A stretch of 64,000 nucleotides of DNA, from contig NZ_RFFL01000009.1 of the NCBI RefSeq assembly GCF_003696285.1, forward strand, positions 62,001-126,000, in the 5' to 3' direction. A program made the position numbers and the translations under genes. Every line of letters begins with the position of its first letter. The first letter of the stretch is position 1. This DNA comes from Stutzerimonas nitrititolerans. GTDB lineage: Bacteria > Pseudomonadota > Gammaproteobacteria > Pseudomonadales > Pseudomonadaceae. The notes beneath the pieces were generated by a model. It did no database searches. It was not told the origin of the DNA and saw only the letters and a program-made list of their open reading frames with translations. Positions 37,091-47,700 of the stretch are shown here, in pieces.

Positions 37091-37669
37091 CTAACCCGCG
37101 AGCAGGTCGTTCATCGTGATGATCTGCTCGGCTACCTGGATCAGCTTCTGTTGCCGGCTCATGGCCTGGCGGCGCATCAGCGCATAGGCCTCCTGTTCCT
37201 GGCAGTCGCGCATTTTCATCAGGATGCCCTTGGCCAGTTCGATGCGCTTGCGTTCGGCCAGCTGCTGATCGCGCGCCTGGAGGTCGGCGCGCAGGGCGCT
37301 GTCCTGTTTGAAACGCTCCATGGCCACCTCCAGGATGGGCTTGAGCCGGTGCGCCTGGATGCCCTCGACGATATAGCCGCTGACACCGGCCTGGAGGGCT
37401 CTGCGCATGGCTTCGGGAGCGTCGTCATTGGTGAACAGCACGATGGGCCGTGGCTGGCCTCGGCTAAGCCGATCCAGAGTCGCCAGCGTGGAGCGGCTGG
37501 GGGAATCGCTTTCGATCAGTATCACCTGGGGGCGTGCGGTCTCGATCTGCTCGGCCAGATCGGGGCAAGGCCCGGCTTGCTCGATGACTTCGAAGCCAGC
37601 CTCTACCAATGCGCTTCTGAGGCGACCGGCGTTCGCCGGCATGTCGTCGATCAGGAAAGTACGAAGCAT
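37091..37669 (-). CDS. ANTAR-domain response regulator, NasT-like antiterminator
   Basis: 192 residues from ATG 37669 (MLRTFLIDDMPANAG); 33 further codons upstream are open but not family-like. Receiver fold to about 120, ANTAR RNA-binding domain after it, with ERKRIELAKGILMKM and EAYALMRRQAM. NasT proteins bind paired hairpins in nitrate/nitrite assimilation leaders and prevent termination. At the usual phosphoacceptor position the sequence is VILIESDSP, so Glu53 replaces Asp. No nasS neighbour in the window. It lies downstream of batD on the same strand with a 99-base gap. Confidence 0.85.
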   Translation of the reverse strand: MLRTFLIDDMPANAGRLRSALVEAGFEVIEQAGPCPDLAEQIETARPQVILIESDSPSRSTLATLDRLSRGQPRPIVLFTNDDAPEAMRRALQAGVSGYIVEGIQAHRLKPILEVAMERFKQDSALRADLQARDQQLAERKRIELAKGILMKMRDCQEQEAYALMRRQAMSRQQKLIQVAEQIITMNDLLAG

Positions 37670-37768
37670 GGCGTGCTCTCTCGCGTGCGGGTTCGGCAGA
37701 GTCGTTCGTCGCGCCGAGCGCTCCGAATGGAACTGTCCGAAGCAAGCCGTATGCCAGGCCGCCGGCAC

Positions 37769-39403
37769 CTAGCGTGGATACAGCGGCGGCAATGCGCTCG
37801 AATCCTGTTCCTGACTTGCAGCCGGGAGGGGTGGCAGGTCCCGGATCGCCTGCCACAGTGCTTCGCCTTGCCAGCGCTGGCCGGTTTCGCTGTACAGGTT
37901 GCCGTTGAGCCCATCCAGGGCATCGGAAAGAGGCACGAAACGGGCCGCCATGTCCGCCAGGGTTTCCGGTTGCTGGCGCGCCCAGGCATCGAGGGCCTGA
38001 CGTGTCGCCTGGCTGTCGTTGGCCTGGCAGGCGCGCTTGAGATCATCGAGCAGGCTGCGTGGCGTCGGGCCGGCCTGTAAGGTTCGCAGCACCGCAGGCT
38101 GGCGACGTGCGTAAAGCCACAGCGCAAAACCCAGCAGGGTGGTCATGGCCAGTACCAGGCTGCTCAGCTGCCAGGGCCACAGAAGTGGCCCTTCGACAGT
38201 GACGGCGGAAGCCGTCGGGGCTTGCGCCGGGCCCTGCTGAAGCTCGGGGTTTTCAGCGACATGAAGGGTGCGTGCGGCGAGTTCGGTGTGCTCCAGGCGA
38301 TCTTCCCGGGTGTTCCACCAGGTGATTGCGATGGCCGGAAGCTGGATTTCGCCCGACTGTGTCGCGATCAGGGCTTCGCGCTGTTCGCGGCTACCGGTCA
38401 GGCCGGAGGCGGTCGCTTCGTTGGCCAGGCTGGGCTGGTCTGGATAGCTGCGCAGGCCGGCAACGGAGGCGGCGATGATCGGTGGCAGCTGGGTGCTGGA
38501 AAGGCCATCGGCCTTGAGCAGCAGGCTGCGGGTCAGCGAGTCGCCCGCGCGCACCTGATCGGGCTCGGGGCTCCAGGCTTCGACCAGCGTCATGCTGGCC
38601 GCAGGCAGCCAGGGAACATCGGCGGGATAGTCGGCGGGCTTGGGGAGAACCTCCAGCGGAATGGAGGGCGACTTGACCTGGGTCGATCTGCCGAAGCGCG
38701 AGCCGAACGGCAGATAGTCGCCGTTGGAGGCGACAGCCGTGGTGGCGCTGAACAGCTGGCTGGGGATGCTCAGCTGGCCGCTTTTCTGCGGGAACAGTGC
38801 ATAGCGGATCTCGATGACGCCATGGCGTATGCCGTTGATGTCCTTTTCATAGGTGCGCCAGGTGCCGAGCTGTTCGACCAGCGCATCGGAAATCTGCAAG
38901 GGCGACAGGGTGCTGTCGTCGTACAGCGAAACCGAGTGGTAGATGCGCAGAGTCAGGATCACCTGGGCCTGCACGTAGACGCGATCGCGGTCGAGACTGG
39001 CGTCGATGAATATCGGTGCCAGCCTGTCACCGGCCTCCGGGGTGCCGGCTTCCTGCACCTGCAGGGTGATGGGCTGGCTTTGCAGGTCGCCCAGCCGCAG
39101 CGGCGGAACCACCACATAGCCGGTTTGCCGCGGCTGCAGGGTGACCTGCCAGCGGGTAAGGGCGACGGCTTCGCCGCCGACGCTGGAAAGCTGGTTCACC
39201 TGGCGGGTCGCGGATACCTCGAACAGCTCCTGGAGCGGTTGCATGTCGGGCTTGCCGAAGAAGGTGGCGCCCTGTGTTTCCAGCGTCAGCTCGACGGTCT
39301 CGCCGAGGCTGAGCTGTGTGCGGTCGACACGGGCGAGCAGCTCGGCGGCATTCGCCGGACAGCCGAGCAGAAGCAGGAGAAAGACAGCGGTCAGGCGCAT
39401 CAT
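37769..39403 (-). CDS. batD: BatD-like periplasmic/membrane protein
   Basis: 544 residues. Cleavable signal peptide (LTAVFLLLLLGCPANAAE), large periplasmic beta-rich region beginning LLARVDRTQLSLGETVELTL, then one membrane helix near 415-435 (LLWPWQLSSLVLAMTTLLGF) and a short cytoplasmic tail. BatD proteins occur in Bacteroides aerotolerance-type operons with MoxR ATPases and VWA proteins; the mechanism is not settled. The start overlaps the batB stop by four bases. ATG 39400 (second codon) is an equal alternative. Confidence 0.87.
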   Translation of the reverse strand: MMRLTAVFLLLLLGCPANAAELLARVDRTQLSLGETVELTLETQGATFFGKPDMQPLQELFEVSATRQVNQLSSVGGEAVALTRWQVTLQPRQTGYVVVPPLRLGDLQSQPITLQVQEAGTPEAGDRLAPIFIDASLDRDRVYVQAQVILTLRIYHSVSLYDDSTLSPLQISDALVEQLGTWRTYEKDINGIRHGVIEIRYALFPQKSGQLSIPSQLFSATTAVASNGDYLPFGSRFGRSTQVKSPSIPLEVLPKPADYPADVPWLPAASMTLVEAWSPEPDQVRAGDSLTRSLLLKADGLSSTQLPPIIAASVAGLRSYPDQPSLANEATASGLTGSREQREALIATQSGEIQLPAIAITWWNTREDRLEHTELAARTLHVAENPELQQGPAQAPTASAVTVEGPLLWPWQLSSLVLAMTTLLGFALWLYARRQPAVLRTLQAGPTPRSLLDDLKRACQANDSQATRQALDAWARQQPETLADMAARFVPLSDALDGLNGNLYSETGQRWQGEALWQAIRDLPPLPAASQEQDSSALPPLYPR

Positions 39404-41106
39404 CGGTTCGTTTCCTGGCGCTTGCGTTGTTCGAGAAGGAATTTGCGTCGCAGCAGTTCACCCGGATCGTCCGGTATCTGCCTCAGCCATTGGTCGGTGG
39501 CCTGCTGTTGCTCGGTGAGGGTCGGCACCTGCTCAGGCGGAGCCGGAACGCCCGGATCCTCGCCGGGCTGAGGTTCCACTACTGGAGGGGCCGACGCATT
39601 CTGCTCCGACTGCTCGCCTTCACCTTCCGTCGGCTGGCTCTGTGCGGCACTGGAATTGGAAGAGGGGGGAGCGGTGGCGGGGTCGCTCTGCTCGGGTTGG
39701 GAGCTCTCTTCAGGCGCCTGCTGAGTCTCATCGTTCTGTTCCGTTTGGCGTTGCCGCAGTAGCGCCTCGGCGATGGCCCGGTTCTGTCGCGCAGCGTCGA
39801 GATCCGGCTGCAGTTCCAGCGCCTGATCGTAGGCTTCGATGGCTTCCTCCAACTTGTCGCTGTGAACCAGCGCATTGCCGCGATTGTAGTGATCGGCAGC
39901 GCTATCGCCCTTGGCGAACAGCTCCGCGGCAGCGGCGTAGTTGCCGGCCTGATAGTGGGCGAAACCCTGCCAGCGAGGATTCTCGAAGCGTTGCGCTGCG
40001 TCGGTGGGGCGCTGTGCCTCCAATAGTCGCTGGCCCTGCTGATCGGGGCGTAGCCAGAGATCGTCGAATTCGAATGCCTGGGCCGGCGGCGGAACCAGCA
40101 ACAGCAGCGGCAGGCAGAATAGCCAGCCACGCCGTGCGGCGCAGGCAGCCAGCACCAGTAGCGGCAACAACAGCCAGTGGCCCTGGTCGAGCCAGACGCT
40201 CAACTGCGTGGCTTCGCTGGCCTGGGTCGCGGCATTACCCGTCTCGTGCAGGCCCAGCGCCAGCAGGTCGGCATCGTCCAGGCTCGCAGACTGGTAGCGT
40301 CCGCCCAGCTCGTTGGCGAAGCGCTGCAGCCCCTTGGCGTCCAGTTGCGGAATCAGGATGGCACCCTGCGGATCCTTGAGAAAGCCGCCGCCCTGTTGCG
40401 CGATGGGGGCGCCCTGTTCGGTGCCGATCCCGAGTATCGACAGGCGCCAGCCACTGCCGGCCAGCAGCGAGGCGATGCCGGCTTGCTCTTCAGCGGCCAG
40501 CGTACTGCCGATCAACAGTAACTGGCCGCGCCCCTGAGCGCCTTGCTCGAGCAGCGCGAGCGCCTGGGCCACGGCGAGGTCGGCACGATGGCCGTCCTCG
40601 GGCATCAGTTCCGGCCTGATCGCATCGAGCAGGTTCTCGGTCGTGGCCAGGTCATCGGACAGCGGCACCAGCGTGTGGGCGCTGCCGGCGAAAACCACCA
40701 CGGCGGTCTGTGCATCCTGGCGCAATCGCAGCAGGTCGAGCACCTTGTGCCGGGCATGTTCCAGGCGGGTCGGTTGCAAGTCGCCGGCGAGCATCGCGGG
40801 TGTCATTTCCAGCAGCACCACCAGCGGCGCGGCGCGTTTCAGGCTCGGTTGTTCCAGCTGCTGCCAGCTTGGCCCGAGCAGGGCGAGCCATGTGAGCAGC
40901 CATGCGCCGCCCAGCGCCAGCCAGGGCAGCCGGCTGTTGCGAACGCGACCGCCGGTCAGCAGCGTGTCGTGGAAGGCGACGGGAAGCAGGCGCTGCCAGC
41001 TTCCCTGCTGGCGCTGGCGATGCCAGAGGTGCCACAGCAGCCACAGTGGCAGCGGCAGGATCAGTAGCCAGAACGGACGCAGCAGGTGAGGCCAGATATC
41101 CATCAT
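39400..41106 (-). CDS. batB: BatB-like VWA-domain protein with C-terminal TPR
   Basis: 568 residues. Two N-terminal membrane helices, a VWA domain from about 94, another helix near 315-335, then a TPR (HYNRGNALVHSDKLEEAIEA) and a Gln/Glu/Pro/Ser-rich low-complexity tail. The TPR part corresponds to BatC in genomes where it is separate. The metal-site motif DxSxS is replaced by EMTPA (100-104), unlike neighbouring BatA. Overlaps batA and batD by four bases. Confidence 0.88.
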   Translation of the reverse strand: MMDIWPHLLRPFWLLILPLPLWLLWHLWHRQRQQGSWQRLLPVAFHDTLLTGGRVRNSRLPWLALGGAWLLTWLALLGPSWQQLEQPSLKRAAPLVVLLEMTPAMLAGDLQPTRLEHARHKVLDLLRLRQDAQTAVVVFAGSAHTLVPLSDDLATTENLLDAIRPELMPEDGHRADLAVAQALALLEQGAQGRGQLLLIGSTLAAEEQAGIASLLAGSGWRLSILGIGTEQGAPIAQQGGGFLKDPQGAILIPQLDAKGLQRFANELGGRYQSASLDDADLLALGLHETGNAATQASEATQLSVWLDQGHWLLLPLLVLAACAARRGWLFCLPLLLLVPPPAQAFEFDDLWLRPDQQGQRLLEAQRPTDAAQRFENPRWQGFAHYQAGNYAAAAELFAKGDSAADHYNRGNALVHSDKLEEAIEAYDQALELQPDLDAARQNRAIAEALLRQRQTEQNDETQQAPEESSQPEQSDPATAPPSSNSSAAQSQPTEGEGEQSEQNASAPPVVEPQPGEDPGVPAPPEQVPTLTEQQQATDQWLRQIPDDPGELLRRKFLLEQRKRQETNR

Positions 41107-42119
41107 GGGCGCTGCTTCCAGTTCCAGACGTGCTGCAGCTGGGTGTGCCAGAGCCGCGCCACCACCAGCAGCAGGCTGATCAGCAAGGCGGCCGATAGCG
41201 GCCAGACGTACAGGGCCTCGGCCAGGCGGGCCTGGGTCAGTTTCTGTGCCGCCGGCTCGAGCTGGTCGAGGGTGTCGTTGATGGCTTCCAGTTCCTCGCT
41301 GCTGCGGGCGCGAAAATACTGTCCGCCGGTCTGCTCGGCGATGGCCCTCAAGGTGGTTTCGTCCAGATCCAGGCTGGGGTTGAAGCCGAACTGGCCCAGC
41401 AGCCCGCCTGCCTGTGCATCGGCGCCGATGCCGATGGTGTGGATCTTGACGTTTTCCTCGGCGGCCAGGCGTGCGGCCAGCAATGGCTCGACTTCGCCTC
41501 CGTTGTTGGCACCGTCGGTGATCAGCACCAGCACGCGGCTTTCGGCAGGCCGCTCGCGCAGACGCTTGACGGCCAGGCCGATGGCATCGCCGATGGCGGT
41601 TTCGCTACCGGCGATGCCCACTACCGCTTCTTCCAGCCAGGTGCGCACGGTCTGTCGGTCGAACGTCAGCGGCGCCTGCAGGTAGGCCTTGCTGCCGAAC
41701 AGGATCAGGCCGACCCGATCACCGCGCCGCTCGCTGATGAAGTCGCCGAGCAGATGCTTGACCAGCGTCAGGCGCGTGATTTCTTCACCTTCCCATTGCA
41801 TGTCGGGATAGTCCATGGAGCCCGAGACATCCACGGCCAGTAGCAGGTCCCGACCGCTGCTGGGCACCGGCAGGGGTTCGCCGAGCCACTCGGGGCGCGC
41901 GGCGGCGAACAGCAGCAGCAACCAGACGACCAGATAAGGCAGTTGCTGGCGCCAGCCGGGCAACACGGCACGGGCACGGCGCCCGGCGAGGGTTTCCAGT
42001 TCCGCCAGGAAGGCGATCTTGAGCGCGGCGTCGCCACTGTCGGCAGGCGGCAGCAGCCGACGCAGCAACCAGGGCAGGGGTAGCAGCAGGAAAACCCAGG
42101 GCCAGGCCAGCTCAAACAT
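41103..42119 (-). CDS. batA: BatA-like VWA-domain membrane protein
   Basis: 338 residues. Two N-terminal helices, a VWA domain with an intact MIDAS (DVSGSMD, Asp97 to Ser101), TDGANNGG further on, and a C-terminal helix (ALYVWPLSAALLISLLLVVA). Likely partner of BatB in a membrane complex controlled by MoxR. Overlaps the DUF4381 gene by eight bases. Confidence 0.9.
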   Translation of the reverse strand: MFELAWPWVFLLLPLPWLLRRLLPPADSGDAALKIAFLAELETLAGRRARAVLPGWRQQLPYLVVWLLLLFAAARPEWLGEPLPVPSSGRDLLLAVDVSGSMDYPDMQWEGEEITRLTLVKHLLGDFISERRGDRVGLILFGSKAYLQAPLTFDRQTVRTWLEEAVVGIAGSETAIGDAIGLAVKRLRERPAESRVLVLITDGANNGGEVEPLLAARLAAEENVKIHTIGIGADAQAGGLLGQFGFNPSLDLDETTLRAIAEQTGGQYFRARSSEELEAINDTLDQLEPAAQKLTQARLAEALYVWPLSAALLISLLLVVARLWHTQLQHVWNWKQRP

Positions 42120-42603
42120 GCTTGCGAATCCAGATATCGACCGCCTGCTCCAGGCCCTGGATGGCCTTGTCGTCGAGCCGGCATTCGGCGCGATAGACGC
42201 CTTCGACCAGTACCATCCAGCGGGTCAGGCCCGCGGCGGGACAGCGGTTGTCCAGAAAGGCCAGCCAGGCGCGTCCGCTGAGGGTATGCGACTGGGCCTC
42301 GGGATAGCGGATGCGGCACAGGCGCTTGAGCAGGGCATTGAGCTGTTGCAGCCACTGGTTGGCCGGCTGGCCATCATAGGGTTTGCTCAGTTGCGCCAGC
42401 TCGTCGAGGGCGATCTGCCGTTGCGGTTCGAGAGGGGCCTCGGCCACGGAGTTGTCCTGGCGTTGGCGCCGCCAGGGCTTGATTCGCCACAGCAACAGGC
42501 AGCCCAGCAACCCGGCGGCGAGAAACCACCAGCCCGGCGCAGGCGGCCACCAGGATACCGGGGCAGGAGCAATCAAAGGCGCCAGCTCGTTCAGCGGGTT
42601 CAT
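42112..42603 (-). CDS. DUF4381 family membrane protein
   Basis: 163 residues. Starts MNPLNELAPLIAPAPVSWWP, has one membrane helix (GWWFLAAGLLGCLLLWRI) and a cytoplasmic helical part with NQWLQQLNALLKRLCRIRY. This family is found only in MoxR/Bat operons, between DUF58 and BatA. Role unknown. Overlaps both neighbours. Confidence 0.85.
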   Translation of the reverse strand: MNPLNELAPLIAPAPVSWWPPAPGWWFLAAGLLGCLLLWRIKPWRRQRQDNSVAEAPLEPQRQIALDELAQLSKPYDGQPANQWLQQLNALLKRLCRIRYPEAQSHTLSGRAWLAFLDNRCPAAGLTRWMVLVEGVYRAECRLDDKAIQGLEQAVDIWIRKHV

Positions 42604-43552
42604 CGACGGCCCTCCGGCTTGGCGCTGAGGTATTCGCGCAACTGGGCCACCAGCTCGTACTGCGTGTTGAGCGGCATCAGGATGACGCGAAGGCGGTCGG
42701 CAAGACGTTGCCAGCGCGCCATGCGGGCCTCGCCGAGCTGGCGATAGGCCTGGCGAATGCCGGCGTCCCGGGTGTCGAGTTCCAGACGCGCGCCGTATTG
42801 GGCGAAGCGCAGCAGGCCGGCGGCGGGCAGGGCGCGATCGAGCGGATCGAAGACGGGCATCAGCAACAGATCGACATGCCGTCCCAGCAGGCTCAGTTGT
42901 TGTTCGGCGGCTTCGCTCAGGGTGCGCTCGTCGCAGAGGATCACCGCCAGGCTGCCGGGACGCAGCACTTCACGGGCACGACGCAGGGCGAGACCGAAGG
43001 CGTCCGGATCGACTCTTTGCTGGCCATCGAGATGGCGGTTGACGCGCACCAGGCGGTCGAGTAGCTGCAGCAGGCTCTGCTTGCTGCGTCGCGGCTTGAT
43101 CTCATGATGTTCGCCGTTGCCGAAGACCAGCCCGCCCACCCGGTCGTTGTGGGCCAGCGCGGCCCAGCCGACCAGGCTGGCTGCCTGGGCAGCCAGCACC
43201 GACTTGAAATTCAGGCCGCTGCCGAAGAACAGGTGCTGGCTCTGCTCGACCAACAGGTAGATGGGTCGCTCGCGCTCTTCATGGAACAGTTTGGTGTGCG
43301 GTTCCTGGGTACGCGCGGTGACGCGCCAGTCGATGGTGCGAACATCGTCGCCGGGCTGATAGATGCGCACCTGGTCGAAGTCGATGCCACGCCCGCGCAG
43401 CCTGGAATGATGCAGGCCCACCAGTGGGCTGCGCCGGTGCGGCGTGGAGAACAGTGGAACCTCGCGCACCCGGTGGCGAATGTCGATCAGCTCGGCGAGC
43501 GTCACCCGGATGCCGGGCGCTTCCTCGCGCAGCTCCTCGCGGGCGGCTTGCA

Positions 43553-43553
<1 letters not shown>
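42600..43553 (-). CDS. DUF58 protein (MoxR-associated)
   Basis: 317 residues from ATG 43553 (MQAAREELREEAPG), sharing one base with the moxR stop (TGATG). The upstream open frame is the moxR shadow. The DUF58 core is RGIDFDQVRIYQPGDDVRTIDW, followed by a degenerate VWA-like fold. These proteins are thought to pair with MoxR and VWA partners in assembly or folding; the exact function is open. Confidence 0.9.
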
Positions 43554-44512
<959 letters not shown>

Positions 44513-44796
44513 CGTATCGAGTCTTCCAGAGAGAAGCGGCGGGGTGTTTCAGCAGCGTGCGACGGTCGGCAAGCGCCTCGTCGATGCGAAGAACGGCATG
44601 TCCGAGCCGAGCTGGCAGGCCGTTCGAAAACGACCTGCGCTGGCAATGCCTGCCGACCCCGCCTGCGTTTTCGATAGCCTGCTGGAGGCGCCACTTTACT
44701 GCATCGATGGCCGTCTAGACTAACCTTGAACCTACGAGGTGTGGCGCCAGTCACTATCGAGTCCATTCTCACCCAGCAAGCCCAGTGGAGTACAAG

Positions 44797-47700
44797 ATGG
44801 CGTTCTTTACAGCGGCCAGCAAAGCCGACTTCCAGCAGCAACTGCAAGCAGCCCTGGCACAGCACGTCGACGAGTCTCTTCTGCCACAGGTAAGGCGCTT
44901 CGCCGAACAGTTCTTCGGCATCGTCGCACTTTCCGAACTCACCGAACGACGCATGTCCGACCTGGTCGGCTCCACCCTGGCCAGTTGGCGCCTGCTGGAG
45001 CGTTTCGACCCGGCCGCGCCCAAGGTGCAGGTATTCAACCCGGACTACGAAAAGCACGGCTGGCAGTCGACCCATAGCGTGCTCGAGGTATTGCACCCGG
45101 ACATGCCGTTCCTGGTCGATTCGGTGCGCATGGAATTGACGCGCCGCGGCTACAGCATCCATACCCTGCAGAACAGCGTGTTGCAGGTGCGGCGCGATAC
45201 CGAAGGCGGCCTGCTGGAGTTGCTGACCAAGGGGGAAAGCACCGAGGACAGTAGTGCCGAATCGCTGATCTTCATCGAGATCGACCGCTGCGCCAGTGCC
45301 GCCGCCATGCGCGAATTGGAGCAATCGCTGCTGGGGGTGCTCGCCGATGTGCGCCTGATCGTCGATGACTTCGCTGCCATGAAAGACAAGGCGGAGCAGC
45401 TGCATGCCTGGCTGGGCAACCTGCAGCACACGGACGAAGGACAGCTGGCGGAAATCACCGATTTCATGCGCTGGCTGGCCGACGATCATTTCACCTTCCT
45501 CGGCTACGAAGAGTTCAGCGTGACGCAGCAGGCCGACGGCGGTCGCATTCTTTATGACGAGGCCTCGTTGCTGGGCCTGTCGCGCCATCTGCGCACCGGG
45601 CTGTGCGAGGCCGATCAGCTGATCATGCCCCAAGCCCTGGCTTACCTGCGCGAGCCCTTGCTGCTGTCCTTCGCCAAGGCGGCGACGCCGAGCCGCGTGC
45701 ACCGGCCGGCCTATCCGGATTACGTATCGCTGCGGGTGATGGATGACCAGGGCAGGGTGGTCAAGGAGTGTCGTTTTCTCGGCCTCTTCACCTCCTCGGT
45801 CTATACCCAGAGCGTGCGGCGGATTCCCTATATCCGCAGCAAGGTGGCGGAGGTGGTTCGGCGTTCGGGCTTCGACGAGTCGGCACACCTGGGCAAGGAA
45901 CTGGTCCAGGTACTGGAGGTGCTGCCCCGCGACGAGCTGTTCCAGATGTCCCTCGACCAGCTGTTCGATACCGCCATCGCCATCGTGCAGATCCAGGAGC
46001 GCAACAAGCTGCGGCTGTTCCTGCGGATCGATCCCTACGGCCGCTTCTGCTATTGCCTGGTCTATGTCCCGCGCGACAGTTACTCGACCGAGACGCGCCT
46101 GCGCATCCAGCAGGTGCTGGTCGATCGCCTCGGGGCCAGCGGCTGCGAATTCTCCACCTACTTTTCCGAGTCGGTGCTCAACCGTGTGCAGTTCCTGCTG
46201 CGCCTGGATCCCGCCCGGCCACTGCAGATCGATGCGGCGCAGCTGGAGCAGGAAATCATCCAAGCCTGCCGCACCTGGCAGGACGATTATTCGAGCCTGG
46301 TCAACGAGCGCTTCGGCGAAGCCCGCGGCACGGCGATCCTGAGCGACTTTCCGAAAGGCTTTCCCGCCGGTTATCGCGAGCGTTTCACCGCGCATTCGGC
46401 GGCGGTGGACATGCAGCACATCCTCAGCCTGAGCGATGAGCAACCCCTGGTAATGAGCTTCTACCAGCCGGTCACCGCGATGGAAAACCGCCTGCATTGC
46501 AAGCTCTACCATGCCGATCGGCCACTGCCGCTGTCGGACATGCTGCCGATCCTGGAGAACCTGGGCCTGCGCGTGCTGGGCGAGTTTCCGTTCCGTCTGC
46601 GAAGCAAGGAAGGGCGGGAATACTGGATTCACGATTTCGCCTTCACCTATGCCGAGGGGCTGGAAATCGACCTGCTGGAAATCAACGAGCCGCTGCAGGA
46701 TGCCTTCATCCAGATTCATACCGGCGCGGCCGAGAACGATGCCTTCAACCGCCTGGTGCTCACGGCCGGCCTGACCTGGCGTGAGGTGGCGTTGCTGCGG
46801 GCCTACGGGCGCTACCTCAAGCAGATTCGCATGGGCTTCGACCTGGGCTATATCGCCAGCGCGCTGCTCAATCACACCGATATCGCGCGCGAGCTGGTGC
46901 GCCTGTTCAAGACCCGCTTCTACCTGGCGCGCAAGCTGGGCGAGGAAGACCTGGCGGACAAGCAGCAGCGCCTCGAACAGGCGATCCTGAGTGCGCTGGA
47001 CGAGGTCGCGGTGCTCAACGAGGACCGAATTCTCAGGCGCTATCTGGCGCTGATCAAGGCGACCCTGCGCACCAACTTCTATCAGGCCGACGCCGATGGC
47101 AAGGCCAAGAGCTACTTCAGCTTCAAGCTCGATCCGCGCTCGATCCCGGAAATGCCGCGGCCGGTGCCGATGTATGAGATTTTCGTCTATTCGCCGCGAG
47201 TGGAGGGCGTTCACCTGCGTGGCGGCAAGGTCGCCCGCGGTGGGCTGCGCTGGTCGGATCGCGAAGAGGATTACCGCACCGAAGTGCTGGGTCTGGTCAA
47301 GGCGCAACAGGTCAAGAATGCGATCATCGTTCCGGGCGGGGCCAAGGGCGGTTTCGTCCCGCGCCGCCTGCCGAGCGGCGGCTCGCGTGACGAAGTGTTC
47401 GCCGAAGGGATCGCCTGTTACCGGGTTTTCATCAGCGGCCTGCTCGACATCACCGACAACCTCAAGGAGGGCAAGGTCGTGCCGCCGGCCCAGGTGCAGC
47501 GCTATGACGGCGACGATCCTTATCTGGTCGTGGCGGCGGACAAGGGCACCGCGACCTTCTCCGATATCGCCAATGAAATTGCCGGCCAGTACGACTTCTG
47601 GCTCGGCGATGCCTTCGCCTCCGGCGGCTCGGCCGGCTATGACCACAAGAAGATGGGCATCACCGCCCGCGGGGCCTGGGTGTCGGTGCAGCGGCACTTT

